NCBI GenBank assembly: GCA_927443345.1 | Contig: CAKMKJ010000002.1 | Span: forward strand, 79,071 to 143,070 | Length of the DNA stretch: 64,000 nt | Source: an uncultured Anaerolineaceae bacterium | GTDB taxonomy: Bacteria > Chloroflexota > Anaerolineae > Anaerolineales > Anaerolineaceae | Reading direction: 5' to 3' | Made by a program: the position numbers and the translations under genes | The notes under the pieces: model-generated | What the model saw: only the letters and a program-made list of their open reading frames with translations | Databases searched by the model: none | Told to the model about the DNA's origin: nothing | Part shown: piece after piece, positions 1 to 8,048 of the stretch | How positions within the stretch are numbered: position 1 is the stretch's first letter | Layout: every line of letters begins with the position of its first letter

Positions 1-2812
1 TTTCCAAACTCTCAACTATTCGGGCAACTTCAAGTTGAGATTGTGTGCTGCTTCGTTCAGCGTTGGTTTCGGCTTGCTGAGCAAACGTATAGTCATCCTG
101 TAGTTTGGAGTAATGAGTTTCAACTTCTGCAAGTTCTTTTTCAGCAGGATCAATCTTCACTTGCAATTTTGCAATCGCCTCGTTAAGTTCCAGCTCTTGT
201 TTTTGTAATATAACCTTCTGCTTTTCCGAATCAGCCAATTGGCTGGCAGTTACTCCCAATCTTAGGTTGATATTTTCAACACTGGATTGATTTTGCTTTA
301 CGGTTTGTGAGTATTCAGCCTGGCGTCTTTCAGCATCAGCCACACCGCGAGAAACAACAGCGACTGATGTATTCCAATGCACAACCTGCGTTTGGAATTC
401 TTCAAGTGAAACGCCCCTGAGTTGCTGGTTCACATCACGGATGACTTCAGTCTGTTCGCTAATTTTTTCTGTTCCTGAACTGATTTGTTTATCTATATCA
501 GCTAGTTCAATCGTGGTTTTTTTAATGTCGTCATTAATCGCAACAAGTTGCGATTGCTGCCACTCGTTTTTCTGGTTTTGTTGATCAAACCCTCTGGCTG
601 CAGCTTGATAGGTTCGCTCACATGCCTCAACTTCTTGCCTTGAGGTGCGCAAACCCTGGTCTTCTTTTTGACGAGTTGCCCGCAAGTTTTGAATGGCTTC
701 TTTCAGTTTGCCGAATTTACTCTCATGCTCATCAAGAGCGCCTTCAACATTTTCGATCCTATCCATCAACTCACGTCGTTGACGTGGACGTCCAACCAGG
801 CTGGCCCGTTTATCTTTGCCTGCAATGATTACGCCAGAACCCAGGAATACTTCACCCTTGAGCGTCACAATGCGCCCAGATTGCGGGATGGATTCCAACA
901 ATCGCTTGGCAGCTCCGCGGTTTTTAACCACCAGCACTTGCCCGAGTAAGACTGATAGCATCGGTTTGAGTTCTTTACTGCCACCCACCAGGTCGGCGGC
1001 AACCCCCAACACATCCTGTTCTTTTATTTCTTTTATCTTTTCAATGGATCTTGCCCATGCAGTCGGAACCAGAATCGCACGTCCGTTTGTGTCGAGGTCG
1101 AGATAATCAAGCGCTTCATCGGGGTCTGTTGCAGCATCCATCAAAATGGCATCCAATTGATCGCCTAACACAGATCCAATAGCCGTTTCTAGTTCTGCTG
1201 GCACTTCAAGCAATGAGCTGATGGCTTTGAATTGACCTTTTAACTTGCCCGCTTTAGCCGCCTGGATCAAATTCTTCGCGCCTTCAGCCAAACCCGTCAG
1301 CGCATTTTCTGCCTGATCCAAAACATCCAGTTGAGCCTTTAATCGCGAGTGTTCAGACTCAAGACGATTCAATTCTTGAAAATATTGTTTCTCTTCTTCT
1401 TCTTTCTTATGCAATTCATCAATATGCTTTGCAGAAGTCAACTGTAATTCTTCATAAGTTAATTGTGCTGCTTCAAGATTCTTTTGGGCGTCTTCTTTTT
1501 GCTTTGAAACTTCAGCGAAAGCTGATGCACTATTTTTAATGTTGGTGGTTAACGTAAACTGAGTATTCGATTGTGATTCCATGCGGCTTGTAAGCTCACG
1601 CTGATGTGCTTTTAGCTGCACTTGTTTGGATTCAGATTCAGACAATAGTCTGCGAGCCTGTCTGAGTTGATCATCAATCTTCTCTCGCTCTTTTTGCCGG
1701 ACATCTAATTGAGTTTGTGCGATCTTTAATTGTTCTTGGGCTTCTATCAAATCACCTTGAAGCCTCGTTTTTTCTTCAATAAGTGATTCAAGTTTTTCTT
1801 TTTGAACCACAGATTGTTCTTCATTATTGTTGAGATCGTTCCTTAAGCTTACTTCTTGATCTCTAAGAGAACGAAAACGCTCGTCTAAAACAGCCAGGTC
1901 GCGGCTGATTTTCTCACGCCCTGAATGAATTCCAGCGGATTCAGTGTGCCACAGGTTTAGTTCTTCACGTAATTGCATTAATCTGGTGCGTGCCGTTTGA
2001 ACATTGGTATCGATATCAAGACGTTTTTGGCGCGCAGATTTTACTTTCTCTTCATGATTACGCAAAATCTCTTTGGAACGCACCAGATCTTTTTGTGTGT
2101 TCTGCCAATGATAGCCATACCAATCTCTTAGCAGCACCTGAAGGTCTGCCTGAACATGGTCATATTCCTCAGCGCGCTTGGCCTGTCGTTCAAGGCTCCG
2201 TAAACGTGGTTCTAACTCAGAGAGGATATCTTGAACGCGCTCAAGGTTTCGCCGGGTTGAATCTAATCGAGTTAAAGATTCTTCACGTCTTGATCGAAAA
2301 AGCCCGATACCTGCAGCTTCTTCAAAGAATTTTCGCCGTTCTTCAGGCCGCAATGAAAGTGCAGCATCAACCAAGCCTTGTCCGATGATGGTATAGGTTC
2401 GTTCAGCAAGACCTGATTGAGCCAGAAGCTCAGAAACATCCCTTAGGCGCACACGCTGTTTATTCAGCAGGTATTCATTATCGCCATCACGGGTTGCTCG
2501 ACGGGCTACTGAAACTTCAGAGTAATCAATGGGCAGCCAGCCTTCTTCATTGTCAAAAGTAATGGAAGCAGATGCCATTCCTGCACGCGGACGTTGGTCT
2601 GATCCCGCAAAAATCATATCATCGGTTCTTTTTCCGCGTAAAAGCGTATACGATTGTTCTCCTAAAACCCAGCGTAACGCGTCTGAAATGTTTGATTTTC
2701 CTGATCCGTTAGGTCCAACAATGGCAGTGATGTTGCCAGGGAATTCAAACATAACCCGGCTGGCGAAAGTTTTGTACCCATGTAGTTCAAGTGCTTTTAA
2801 TCGCGGCTTCAT
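1..2812 (-). CDS. smc: Chromosome segregation ATPase SMC, C-terminal part missing
   Basis: SMC is the long coiled-coil ATPase of the bacterial condensin, which compacts and separates chromosomes together with ScpA and ScpB. The reading frame stays open from the ATG at 2812 to the window edge, giving 937 codons against about 1,190 for the family, so roughly the last 250 residues (second coiled-coil half and the Walker B/signature head) lie outside. The N-terminal head shows GYKTFA and the Walker A motif GPNGSGKSN near residues 32-40, then RLRDVSELLAQSGL and EAAGI. Long charged heptad segments follow, and a hinge around residues 530-650 ends with RIVTLKGEVF and GSGVIIAG. The start codon overlaps the rnc stop by one base (TAATG), so rnc and smc are translationally coupled. 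Confidence is high for the family. Confidence 0.96.
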   Translation of the reverse strand, partial: MKPRLKALELHGYKTFASRVMFEFPGNITAIVGPNGSGKSNISDALRWVLGEQSYTLLRGKRTDDMIFAGSDQRPRAGMASASITFDNEEGWLPIDYSEVSVARRATRDGDNEYLLNKQRVRLRDVSELLAQSGLAERTYTIIGQGLVDAALSLRPEERRKFFEEAAGIGLFRSRREESLTRLDSTRRNLERVQDILSELEPRLRSLERQAKRAEEYDHVQADLQVLLRDWYGYHWQNTQKDLVRSKEILRNHEEKVKSARQKRLDIDTNVQTARTRLMQLREELNLWHTESAGIHSGREKISRDLAVLDERFRSLRDQEVSLRNDLNNNEEQSVVQKEKLESLIEEKTRLQGDLIEAQEQLKIAQTQLDVRQKEREKIDDQLRQARRLLSESESKQVQLKAHQRELTSRMESQSNTQFTLTTNIKNSASAFAEVSKQKEDAQKNLEAAQLTYEELQLTSAKHIDELHKKEEEEKQYFQELNRLESEHSRLKAQLDVLDQAENALTGLAEGAKNLIQAAKAGKLKGQFKAISSLLEVPAELETAIGSVLGDQLDAILMDAATDPDEALDYLDLDTNGRAILVPTAWARSIEKIKEIKEQDVLGVAADLVGGSKELKPMLSVLLGQVLVVKNRGAAKRLLESIPQSGRIVTLKGEVFLGSGVIIAGKDKRASLVGRPRQRRELMDRIENVEGALDEHESKFGKLKEAIQNLRATRQKEDQGLRTSRQEVEACERTYQAAARGFDQQNQKNEWQQSQLVAINDDIKKTTIELADIDKQISSGTEKISEQTEVIRDVNQQLRGVSLEEFQTQVVHWNTSVAVVSRGVADAERRQAEYSQTVKQNQSSVENINLRLGVTASQLADSEKQKVILQKQELELNEAIAKLQVKIDPAEKELAEVETHYSKLQDDYTFAQQAETNAERSSTQSQLEVARIVESLE

Positions 2813-3558
2813 TAATTCTTTTCCGATTTATGGGGGATGTGTTCTGTTAATCCTAATCTTTCAAGTGCATTTATCGCAGCTTGTTTGGTGGCGGCTTGTT
2901 TGCTAAACCCTATTCCTCCGCCGTTGACCTTTCCATTTATGATGACATCCACTTCAAATAGTTTTGAATGATCAGGTCCTGAGGCATTCCGGGTCAAATA
3001 TTGAGGCGCTTGATACCCCTTGCCTTGTGCCCATTCTTGAAGTTTGCTTTTTGGATCTTCATCCTTATGGTTTTCGAGGATGTCTTCTGAAGCGGTAATC
3101 AACATGGGACCAATAAACTTCATCACACCATCAATGCCTTGTTCGAGATAAATGGCGCCAATGACAGCTTCAAATGTATCGCACAATAAACCTGAGCGGT
3201 CATTTCCACCTGCCTGTAATTCACCCCGCCCCAACCGCATGGCTTTGCCCAGATCAATCATGCGTGCAAAATCAGCTAATTGAGCCGTGTGGACCAAGGC
3301 TGAGCGCATTCGGGTTAGGTCACCTTCTGGCATTTCTGGATAGCGGTTATATAGCCATGCACCCACAATGAAATCAAGCACCGCGTCACCAAGAAACTCA
3401 AGTCGCTCGTTGTCTTCAAGTGCTTCGGCATGTTCATTTAGGTAAGATCGATGGGTAAGTGCGCGGCTTAAAAGTAGGAGGTTTCCGAATCCTTTTAATA
3501 CCCTGTTGGCAAATTCTTGCGGTGATTCAGAAACCGAGTTGGAATTTGGAAGATTCAA
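2812..3558 (-). CDS. rnc: Ribonuclease III
   Basis: This 248-residue protein is a double-strand-specific endoribonuclease for rRNA maturation and mRNA processing. The RNase III signature NERLEFLGDAVLDF lies near residues 50-63, with the second acidic cluster DTFEAVIGAIYLEQG near residues 127-141. A C-terminal dsRNA-binding domain starts around KSKLQEWAQGKG (about residue 170) and ends with KQAATKQAAINALERLG. The start is TTG, supported by a GGGAG Shine-Dalgarno six bases upstream; no ATG sits in a better place. It lies directly before smc with a one-base stop/start overlap, the rnc-smc order seen in many bacteria. Confidence 0.96.
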   Translation of the reverse strand: MNLPNSNSVSESPQEFANRVLKGFGNLLLLSRALTHRSYLNEHAEALEDNERLEFLGDAVLDFIVGAWLYNRYPEMPEGDLTRMRSALVHTAQLADFARMIDLGKAMRLGRGELQAGGNDRSGLLCDTFEAVIGAIYLEQGIDGVMKFIGPMLITASEDILENHKDEDPKSKLQEWAQGKGYQAPQYLTRNASGPDHSKLFEVDVIINGKVNGGGIGFSKQAATKQAAINALERLGLTEHIPHKSEKN

Positions 3559-3625
3559 TGATTACTCCCGGAAGAAGGAGAGCGCCAACCACCCTGCCAG
3601 AGTGGTTCGCGTTCACATTATTCCA

Positions 3626-4738
3626 TTATGATAAGATAGTTGATTTATACCCCGAACCTGTTATTATCGCAACTACGGGAGTCTTAAAATCTTTGATGTT
3701 TTGTTTGATCGCAGCCCACACCAATGCGGATGTGGGTTCCATATAAAATCCTTGTTTAGCCGATTCCTTCCATGAATCCAATAATAAACCTTCCTCAATG
3801 GCAACCATTTCACCCCTTCCAGTTATCATTCTTTCTAAAATTGAACTACCCCTGGCTGGTTGAGAAACCTTCACTCCTTCTGCCGCTGTCTCACTTAACT
3901 TCACTTCAGATATTTGCCTTGTGCTATTTGAATATGCAGATACTACGGGGGCACATCCACAGGATTGCACGCCAAGATAATACGGCTCATGTGGAATACG
4001 CCCCGCTTTATTCATGCTCTCAAATCCGCGCATGATCCCGTAGAGCAATCCGCCATGCCCTACCGGTGCAATCAAAGTCTCTGGTACCTTTCCAAGTTGT
4101 TCAACTATTTCATATGCAATCGTGGCAATACCGGTTAGCCCAAAGGGCATCCAGGCATGGCTCGCATAAACAGCGCCTGCATTTGCAGCCTTCAAAACAG
4201 CTTTGGCAGCCTCCCTTCGCGGACCAGGCACTTGAATCAACTCAGCACCATAGCGTTCTATTTGCATTCGTTTTGGGCCGGAAGCCGATTCCGGCACGTA
4301 GACCCGTGCATTTATCCCCGCTCTGGCACAGTAGCCGGCAAACGAAGCACCTGCATTACCTGATGAATCTTCAACAGCAAATCTAACGCCTCTTGAGTTC
4401 AAAAAACTCACCAATACGGCTGAACCCCTGTCTTTATACGAGCCTGTGGGATTGTGACTTTCCATTTTACAAAAGATTTCATTCCCATTGATTGTAGTGG
4501 AGAGCAATGGAGTATTTCCTTCTCCGAGCGTGACTAAACCGAAATCCTGTACAAGTCCAAATAATCGGGTGTATTTCGTCATCCCATAAGTTGAGTGGTC
4601 GATCAAGTCATCTGAATAAGCAGGAAATTCAGCGTAATCGAACGAACCACCGCATTCACATTGAAAAGGAGTCTGGTCATTAGGAAAAATTTTATGGCAC
4701 TTCGAGCATGCAATAATCGTCATTATCTGTCCATTCAT
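3626..4738 (-). CDS. thrC: Threonine synthase-like PLP-dependent enzyme
   Basis: This 370-residue fold-type II PLP enzyme is predicted to convert O-phosphohomoserine to threonine. The N-terminus carries a four-cysteine zinc ribbon (CSKC near residue 11, CEC near residue 27), typical of one threonine synthase branch. The PLP lysine is Lys102 in GSYKDRG. The phosphate-binding loop SSGNAGASFAGYCA follows, and GHGGLLYGI lies further on. The start is uncertain: ATG 4738 has no good Shine-Dalgarno, and a second ATG five codons later (4723) would keep the ribbon intact. A TATAAT at 4760-4765 on the minus strand would start transcription about 15 bases before the first ATG. It stands alone, divergent from scpA. 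Related PLP enzymes such as threonine dehydratase are less likely because of the ribbon. Confidence 0.85.
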   Translation of the reverse strand: MNGQIMTIIACSKCHKIFPNDQTPFQCECGGSFDYAEFPAYSDDLIDHSTYGMTKYTRLFGLVQDFGLVTLGEGNTPLLSTTINGNEIFCKMESHNPTGSYKDRGSAVLVSFLNSRGVRFAVEDSSGNAGASFAGYCARAGINARVYVPESASGPKRMQIERYGAELIQVPGPRREAAKAVLKAANAGAVYASHAWMPFGLTGIATIAYEIVEQLGKVPETLIAPVGHGGLLYGIMRGFESMNKAGRIPHEPYYLGVQSCGCAPVVSAYSNSTRQISEVKLSETAAEGVKVSQPARGSSILERMITGRGEMVAIEEGLLLDSWKESAKQGFYMEPTSALVWAAIKQNIKDFKTPVVAIITGSGYKSTILS

Positions 4739-4811
4739 GAATTCAGGTTTGCATAAATAATTATAGCGCGAGATGAAAATTCCTAAAAAATGTGGCCTGC
4801 CATGGTGATTC

Positions 4812-4820
4812 TGCTATAAT
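4812..4820 (+). promoter_or_regulatory. Extended -10 promoter of scpA, predicted leaderless
   Basis: TGCTATAAT is a perfect extended -10 element (TGn plus TATAAT at 4815-4820). It ends six bases before the GTG start of scpA, so the expected transcription start falls on the start codon itself. No Shine-Dalgarno can exist on such a transcript. No convincing -35 hexamer is seen, as is usual for extended -10 promoters. Confidence 0.7.
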
Positions 4821-4826
4821 AACCGC

Positions 4827-5615
4827 GTGGATTTTCAAATTGCAAGTCACCAGTCCGATGCATATCAGATCAATACCGAGGTCTATTCAGGCCCACTTGA
4901 TCTTTTGCTGCAGCTTATCGAACGTGCTGAATTAGATATCACCCGGTTGGCACTAGCCCAGGTAACTGACCAATTTCTCGACTATCTCCATCACCTTGAA
5001 GAACAGAATGCAGCCGAGGTCTCGGCATTTTTAGTGATCGCTGCCAGATTAGTTCAAATCAAGTCATCCGCACTGTTGCCCAGACCCTCTCTCCCTGGCA
5101 TTCAATTTGAAGAAGACCCCGGTGAAGCTTTAGCCCGCCAATTAATCATCTATAAACGTTTCAAGGAACTCTCAGGTTTTCTGGATGAACGGGAAGTCAA
5201 GAAATTACATACTTATCTGCGCATGGATACCACCCCGCGCACTCAGATTGCAACCAAACTGGATTTAAGTGATTTGACTTTGGAAAATTTGGTTCAGGTT
5301 GCCAGAGAAATCTTCCGCGACGCTAATAACCTACCTCCACTGAGTGAAGTTGTGTCGTTTCCACGTATCACCATTCGCGACAAAATCAAAGTCATTTTAG
5401 ACCGGTTGCAAAAAGATGGCGGTATATCTTTTTCTAAATTGATAGGCAAAAAAAACAATCGCGTTGAAATTGTCGTTACTTTTTTGGCGATGCTCGAACT
5501 TGTCAAACGCCACATTGTTGGCGCAACACAAGAAACGCTTTTCGGCGATATTGGCCTTATTTCTGAAGGTGAAATCGCCTCGCTTGACGACCAGGATCTC
5601 GAGTTTGTTGAGTAA
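4827..5615 (+). CDS. scpA: Segregation and condensation protein A
   Basis: ScpA is the kleisin subunit that bridges the heads of an SMC dimer. This 262-residue protein has the family's N-terminal signature YSGPLDLLLQLIERAELDI near residues 20-38, then FLVIAARLVQIKSSALLPRP, which binds the SMC neck. The C-terminal winged-helix part contains SFSKLIGKKNNRVEIVVTFLAMLELVK. The start is GTG at 4827, chosen because the homologous region begins soon after and a -10 hexamer sits six bases upstream. scpB, the usual next gene, is not here: a strong hairpin terminator follows the stop. smc lies 2 kb away on the other strand. Confidence 0.93.
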   Translation: MDFQIASHQSDAYQINTEVYSGPLDLLLQLIERAELDITRLALAQVTDQFLDYLHHLEEQNAAEVSAFLVIAARLVQIKSSALLPRPSLPGIQFEEDPGEALARQLIIYKRFKELSGFLDEREVKKLHTYLRMDTTPRTQIATKLDLSDLTLENLVQVAREIFRDANNLPPLSEVVSFPRITIRDKIKVILDRLQKDGGISFSKLIGKKNNRVEIVVTFLAMLELVKRHIVGATQETLFGDIGLISEGEIASLDDQDLEFVE

Positions 5616-5633
5616 TTAATTTTTTGAACAACT

Positions 5634-5678
5634 AAAAATCCCCAGAAGAGGCAAATACTCATTCTGGGGATTTTTTTA
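5634..5678. terminator. Bidirectional intrinsic terminator between scpA and the 182-aa gene
   Basis: AAAAATCCCCAGAA at 5634-5647 pairs perfectly with TTCTGGGGATTTTT at 5662-5675 around a 14-base loop. T runs flank the GC core in both orientations, so it can end both scpA (plus) and the convergent gene at 5694 (minus). Confidence 0.85.
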
Positions 5679-5693
5679 TAGTAGATAAACGCG

Positions 5694-6242
5694 TTATTCA
5701 GCAACACTCTCATCATTTGAATAAAGGTTATAGGGTAATTTATTCCCCACCCAGACCGCCATTAAACTGATATTGTCATCAGATTCATTAAGCTCAGGCT
5801 GCGCTGATTGTAAGGTTTTAATCAAGGATTCAAAATTATCGGTTTTAGGCCAATCAATTTGAAAACCTGGCAGCAGGCTACGGTCACTTTCAAGCGGTTG
5901 CAAGGTCCATCCTCTTTCTGTCAACAAGCTGTGCATGGCAGATTTTAATTTTGGATGAAGGTTGCACCAGCATTCCATGACGGTAGCCGAAAACTCATGC
6001 GACCGCTCAAATAATGATGGACTGTTTTTTATTTTTATGGAAAGAGGAGCCTGACCACTGTTCCTAAATCCGGGAACATTCACATTTTTTGAAAACATTT
6101 TTAATATCAATTGTTTCTGCATTGGTGTGCATTGATCTAGAGCAGAAAACACTTCATGCAGCACAACCAGCCGATAATCTTCTCGCATGAATTCATTGAC
6201 CGCATGGAATGGCAATACTTGAATTTTCTTTTCATCACTCAT
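5694..6242 (-). CDS. Unknown soluble protein, 182 aa
   Basis: I do not recognise a family. The protein is soluble with no signal peptide or membrane helix. It is mixed alpha/beta by composition, rich in Leu and Ser, with a histidine-containing N-terminus (PFHAVNEFM), a central CWCNLHPKLK, and an acidic, polar C-terminus. Codon use matches its neighbours and the ATG is clear, so it is very probably a real gene. It starts 14 bases after the aldo/keto reductase stop on the same strand and both end at the shared terminator at 5634-5678, so the two probably form a two-gene operon. A regulatory or stress role would be a guess. Confidence 0.75.
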   Translation of the reverse strand: MSDEKKIQVLPFHAVNEFMREDYRLVVLHEVFSALDQCTPMQKQLILKMFSKNVNVPGFRNSGQAPLSIKIKNSPSLFERSHEFSATVMECWCNLHPKLKSAMHSLLTERGWTLQPLESDRSLLPGFQIDWPKTDNFESLIKTLQSAQPELNESDDNISLMAVWVGNKLPYNLYSNDESVAE

Positions 6243-6256
6243 AATTTTCTTTCCTG

Positions 6257-7210
6257 TCAGTTTCGAGAAATTATCTTGCTAACCAAATCACTGGATTCAT
6301 CCAATTTTTGAACTTCAACTTCTGTTAAATGCCAACCTACAGCACCAGCATTTTGTTCAACCTGATTAATGTTCTTTGCTCCAGGTATGGCTAATGTTCC
6401 CTTGCAGATAACCCAATTTAGTGCCACTTGTGAAGCAGTTTTGCCATCGTGGTCCAAACCTATGCTTTTCATCAACTTAATCAAAGGCTGAATGGCTTCA
6501 AGCAATGCACGGTTATAATGTGCTGCGCGCGTCCCCTTGGGCGGATTATCTGGTGTATATTTACCGCTCAAGATACCCATTGCGAGTGGACTATACGCAA
6601 TGACCTTTATTCCATTCGCCTTGCAGTAATCCAAAAGCCCATCTTTTTCAATGCGCCGTTCGAGCAGATGGTATTCCACCTGGTTTGAAACCAACGGGAT
6701 TCCCTTCTTTTGAAGTGCTTCCACTGATCGCTTGGTGAGTTCAAGATTGTAATTTGAAACGCCAACCGCAGAGATCAATCCTTCTTCATAAACTTCAGAC
6801 ATTTGTTGCATCCAGCGCTCAACACTCACAGGAGGCAGCGGCCAGTGCATTTGGTATAGATCGACCTTTTTCAGCCCTAAACGCTTTAAACTGGCTGCCA
6901 GGGTCTTCCTTAAGGCGTCTTTTGATAGTCGCCATGGGTAAGGCATAATTTTCGTAGCAATCAATACTTTTTCATTCACAGATGGCAATAGCTGCCCGAT
7001 AAATTTTTCTGATTTTCCCTGGCCGTAGACTTCAGCCGTGTCAAAAAAACGGATGCCATTATCAATGGCGGCATGGAAGGTTTCTTCAACTTCATTGGCG
7101 GAATATTTGTTGCCATAACCCCAGACCAATCGGTCTCCCCAGGCCCACGTGCCGATTCCAAGTTCAACTCCGTCTAAAACCGCTGGTTGTGGCGTTGCTT
7201 GTTTATCCAT
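6257..7210 (-). CDS. Aldo/keto reductase
   Basis: This 317-residue NAD(P)H-dependent oxidoreductase is a cytoplasmic TIM barrel. Visible family features are GIGTWAWGD at the N-terminus, the catalytic Asp/Tyr region FFDTAEVYGQGKSE, the Lys in ATKIMP, the His in YQMHWP, and SNYNLE and SNQVEYHLLERRIE further on. GKTASQVALNWVI and the cofactor-binding IPGAKN lie near the C-terminus. The substrate cannot be read from the sequence. The ATG at 7210 has a GGAG Shine-Dalgarno, and a minus-strand TATAAT at 7239-7244 gives a leader of about 20 bases. It heads a probable operon with the 182-residue protein. Confidence 0.92.
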   Translation of the reverse strand: MDKQATPQPAVLDGVELGIGTWAWGDRLVWGYGNKYSANEVEETFHAAIDNGIRFFDTAEVYGQGKSEKFIGQLLPSVNEKVLIATKIMPYPWRLSKDALRKTLAASLKRLGLKKVDLYQMHWPLPPVSVERWMQQMSEVYEEGLISAVGVSNYNLELTKRSVEALQKKGIPLVSNQVEYHLLERRIEKDGLLDYCKANGIKVIAYSPLAMGILSGKYTPDNPPKGTRAAHYNRALLEAIQPLIKLMKSIGLDHDGKTASQVALNWVICKGTLAIPGAKNINQVEQNAGAVGWHLTEVEVQKLDESSDLVSKIISRN

Positions 7211-7290
7211 ATTATTCTCCGATTATTTCAATTCAATGATTATACACATGTTTAACATTCAAAGATAAATCGCTCATAAATGAAATGGGA

Positions 7291-7322
7291 TATAATTTAT
7301 TATCAAGAAAAAATCCAGGAGG
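7291..7322 (+). promoter_or_regulatory. Promoter and strong RBS of the zinc-ribbon gene
   Basis: TATAAT at 7291-7296 precedes an AGGAGG Shine-Dalgarno at 7317-7322, five bases before the ATG at 7328. The in-frame ATG at 7280 lies upstream of this -10 box and so would not be on the transcript; this decides the start. Confidence 0.75.
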
Positions 7323-7327
7323 ACTGT

Positions 7328-7975
7328 ATGGTAGAACACATTGAATTTGTAAACAATTACAATGACCTTTCTACGGATGAGGGTTTTCAGTACGAATTTT
7401 CTTGCAATCGATGCGAATCTGGATATAGAACCAAGTTTAAACCTTCTGTCACAGGTAAACTGACGAATGTATTGGAATCTGCAAATTCAATCTTTGGGGG
7501 TGTATTTGGTACTGCTGCCAATATCGGTGAAAAAGTTCGATCTTCAGGCTGGCAAAAAGCAAACGATGAAGCATTTGCCGAAGCTGTCGCTGAAATAAAA
7601 CCTTATTTTATACAATGTCCTCGTTGTAACTCATGGGTGTGTCGCCAGAAATGTTGGAATGTTAAAAAAGGTCTTTGTAAATCTTGCGCTCCTGACCTTG
7701 GGGTTGAAATGGCTGCTGCTCAAGCATCCAAATCAGTCGAAGAGGTTTGGGCTCACGCTGCCATGGCAGAAGAAGATAAGAAATTGGGCACTGAATATTG
7801 GCGTGAAGGAATTACCGCCACCTGTCCAAAATGTGAAACACCTTTGGCAGTTAATGCCAAATTCTGTCCAAATTGTGGCGAATCTTTAAAAACAAAAACG
7901 AATTGTCCTAAATGCAATGCAAAATTACTTCCAAATGCAAAATTTTGTGCTGAATGTGGACAAAAAATAGAGTAA
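7328..7975 (+). CDS. Zinc-ribbon protein, 215 aa
   Basis: This cytoplasmic protein carries several Cys4 zinc-binding knuckles. CNRCES lies near residue 23. In the middle are CPRCNSWVC and CWNVKKGLCKSCAPDLG. At the C-terminus a double zinc ribbon shows repeated CPKC and CPNCG / CAECGQ pairs in nearly identical repeats (AKFCPNCG and AKFCAECG). A helical linker of about 40 residues separates the two halves. Double zinc ribbons like this often mediate protein or nucleic acid contacts, but the partner is unknown. It is monocistronic: its own promoter in front and a hairpin terminator at 7999-8031 behind it. Confidence 0.82.
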   Translation: MVEHIEFVNNYNDLSTDEGFQYEFSCNRCESGYRTKFKPSVTGKLTNVLESANSIFGGVFGTAANIGEKVRSSGWQKANDEAFAEAVAEIKPYFIQCPRCNSWVCRQKCWNVKKGLCKSCAPDLGVEMAAAQASKSVEEVWAHAAMAEEDKKLGTEYWREGITATCPKCETPLAVNAKFCPNCGESLKTKTNCPKCNAKLLPNAKFCAECGQKIE

Positions 7976-7998
7976 GCCATTGATAATATTTCGTAACA

Positions 7999-8031
7999 GG
8001 GTTCTAGCGAAAGCCAGAACCCATATTTTTT
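7999..8031 (+). terminator. Intrinsic terminator after the zinc-ribbon gene
   Basis: GGGTTCT (7999-8005) pairs with AGAACCC (8016-8022); the inner part adds GC pairs closed by a GAAA tetraloop. A T6 run at 8026-8031 follows the stem. It ends only 17 bases before the mutS ATG. Confidence 0.8.
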
Positions 8032-8048
8032 GAGTAAATGGAATTATC

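Noticed and set aside
3559..3625. Possible terminator between threonine synthase and rnc
   Set aside because: AACCAC/GTGGTT with flanking GC pairs forms a stem, but no T run follows on the minus strand, so function is unclear.
8022..8048. Leaderless promoter for mutS
   Set aside because: TAAATG at 8035-8040 is a poor -10 match and its spacing to the ATG differs from the other cases.
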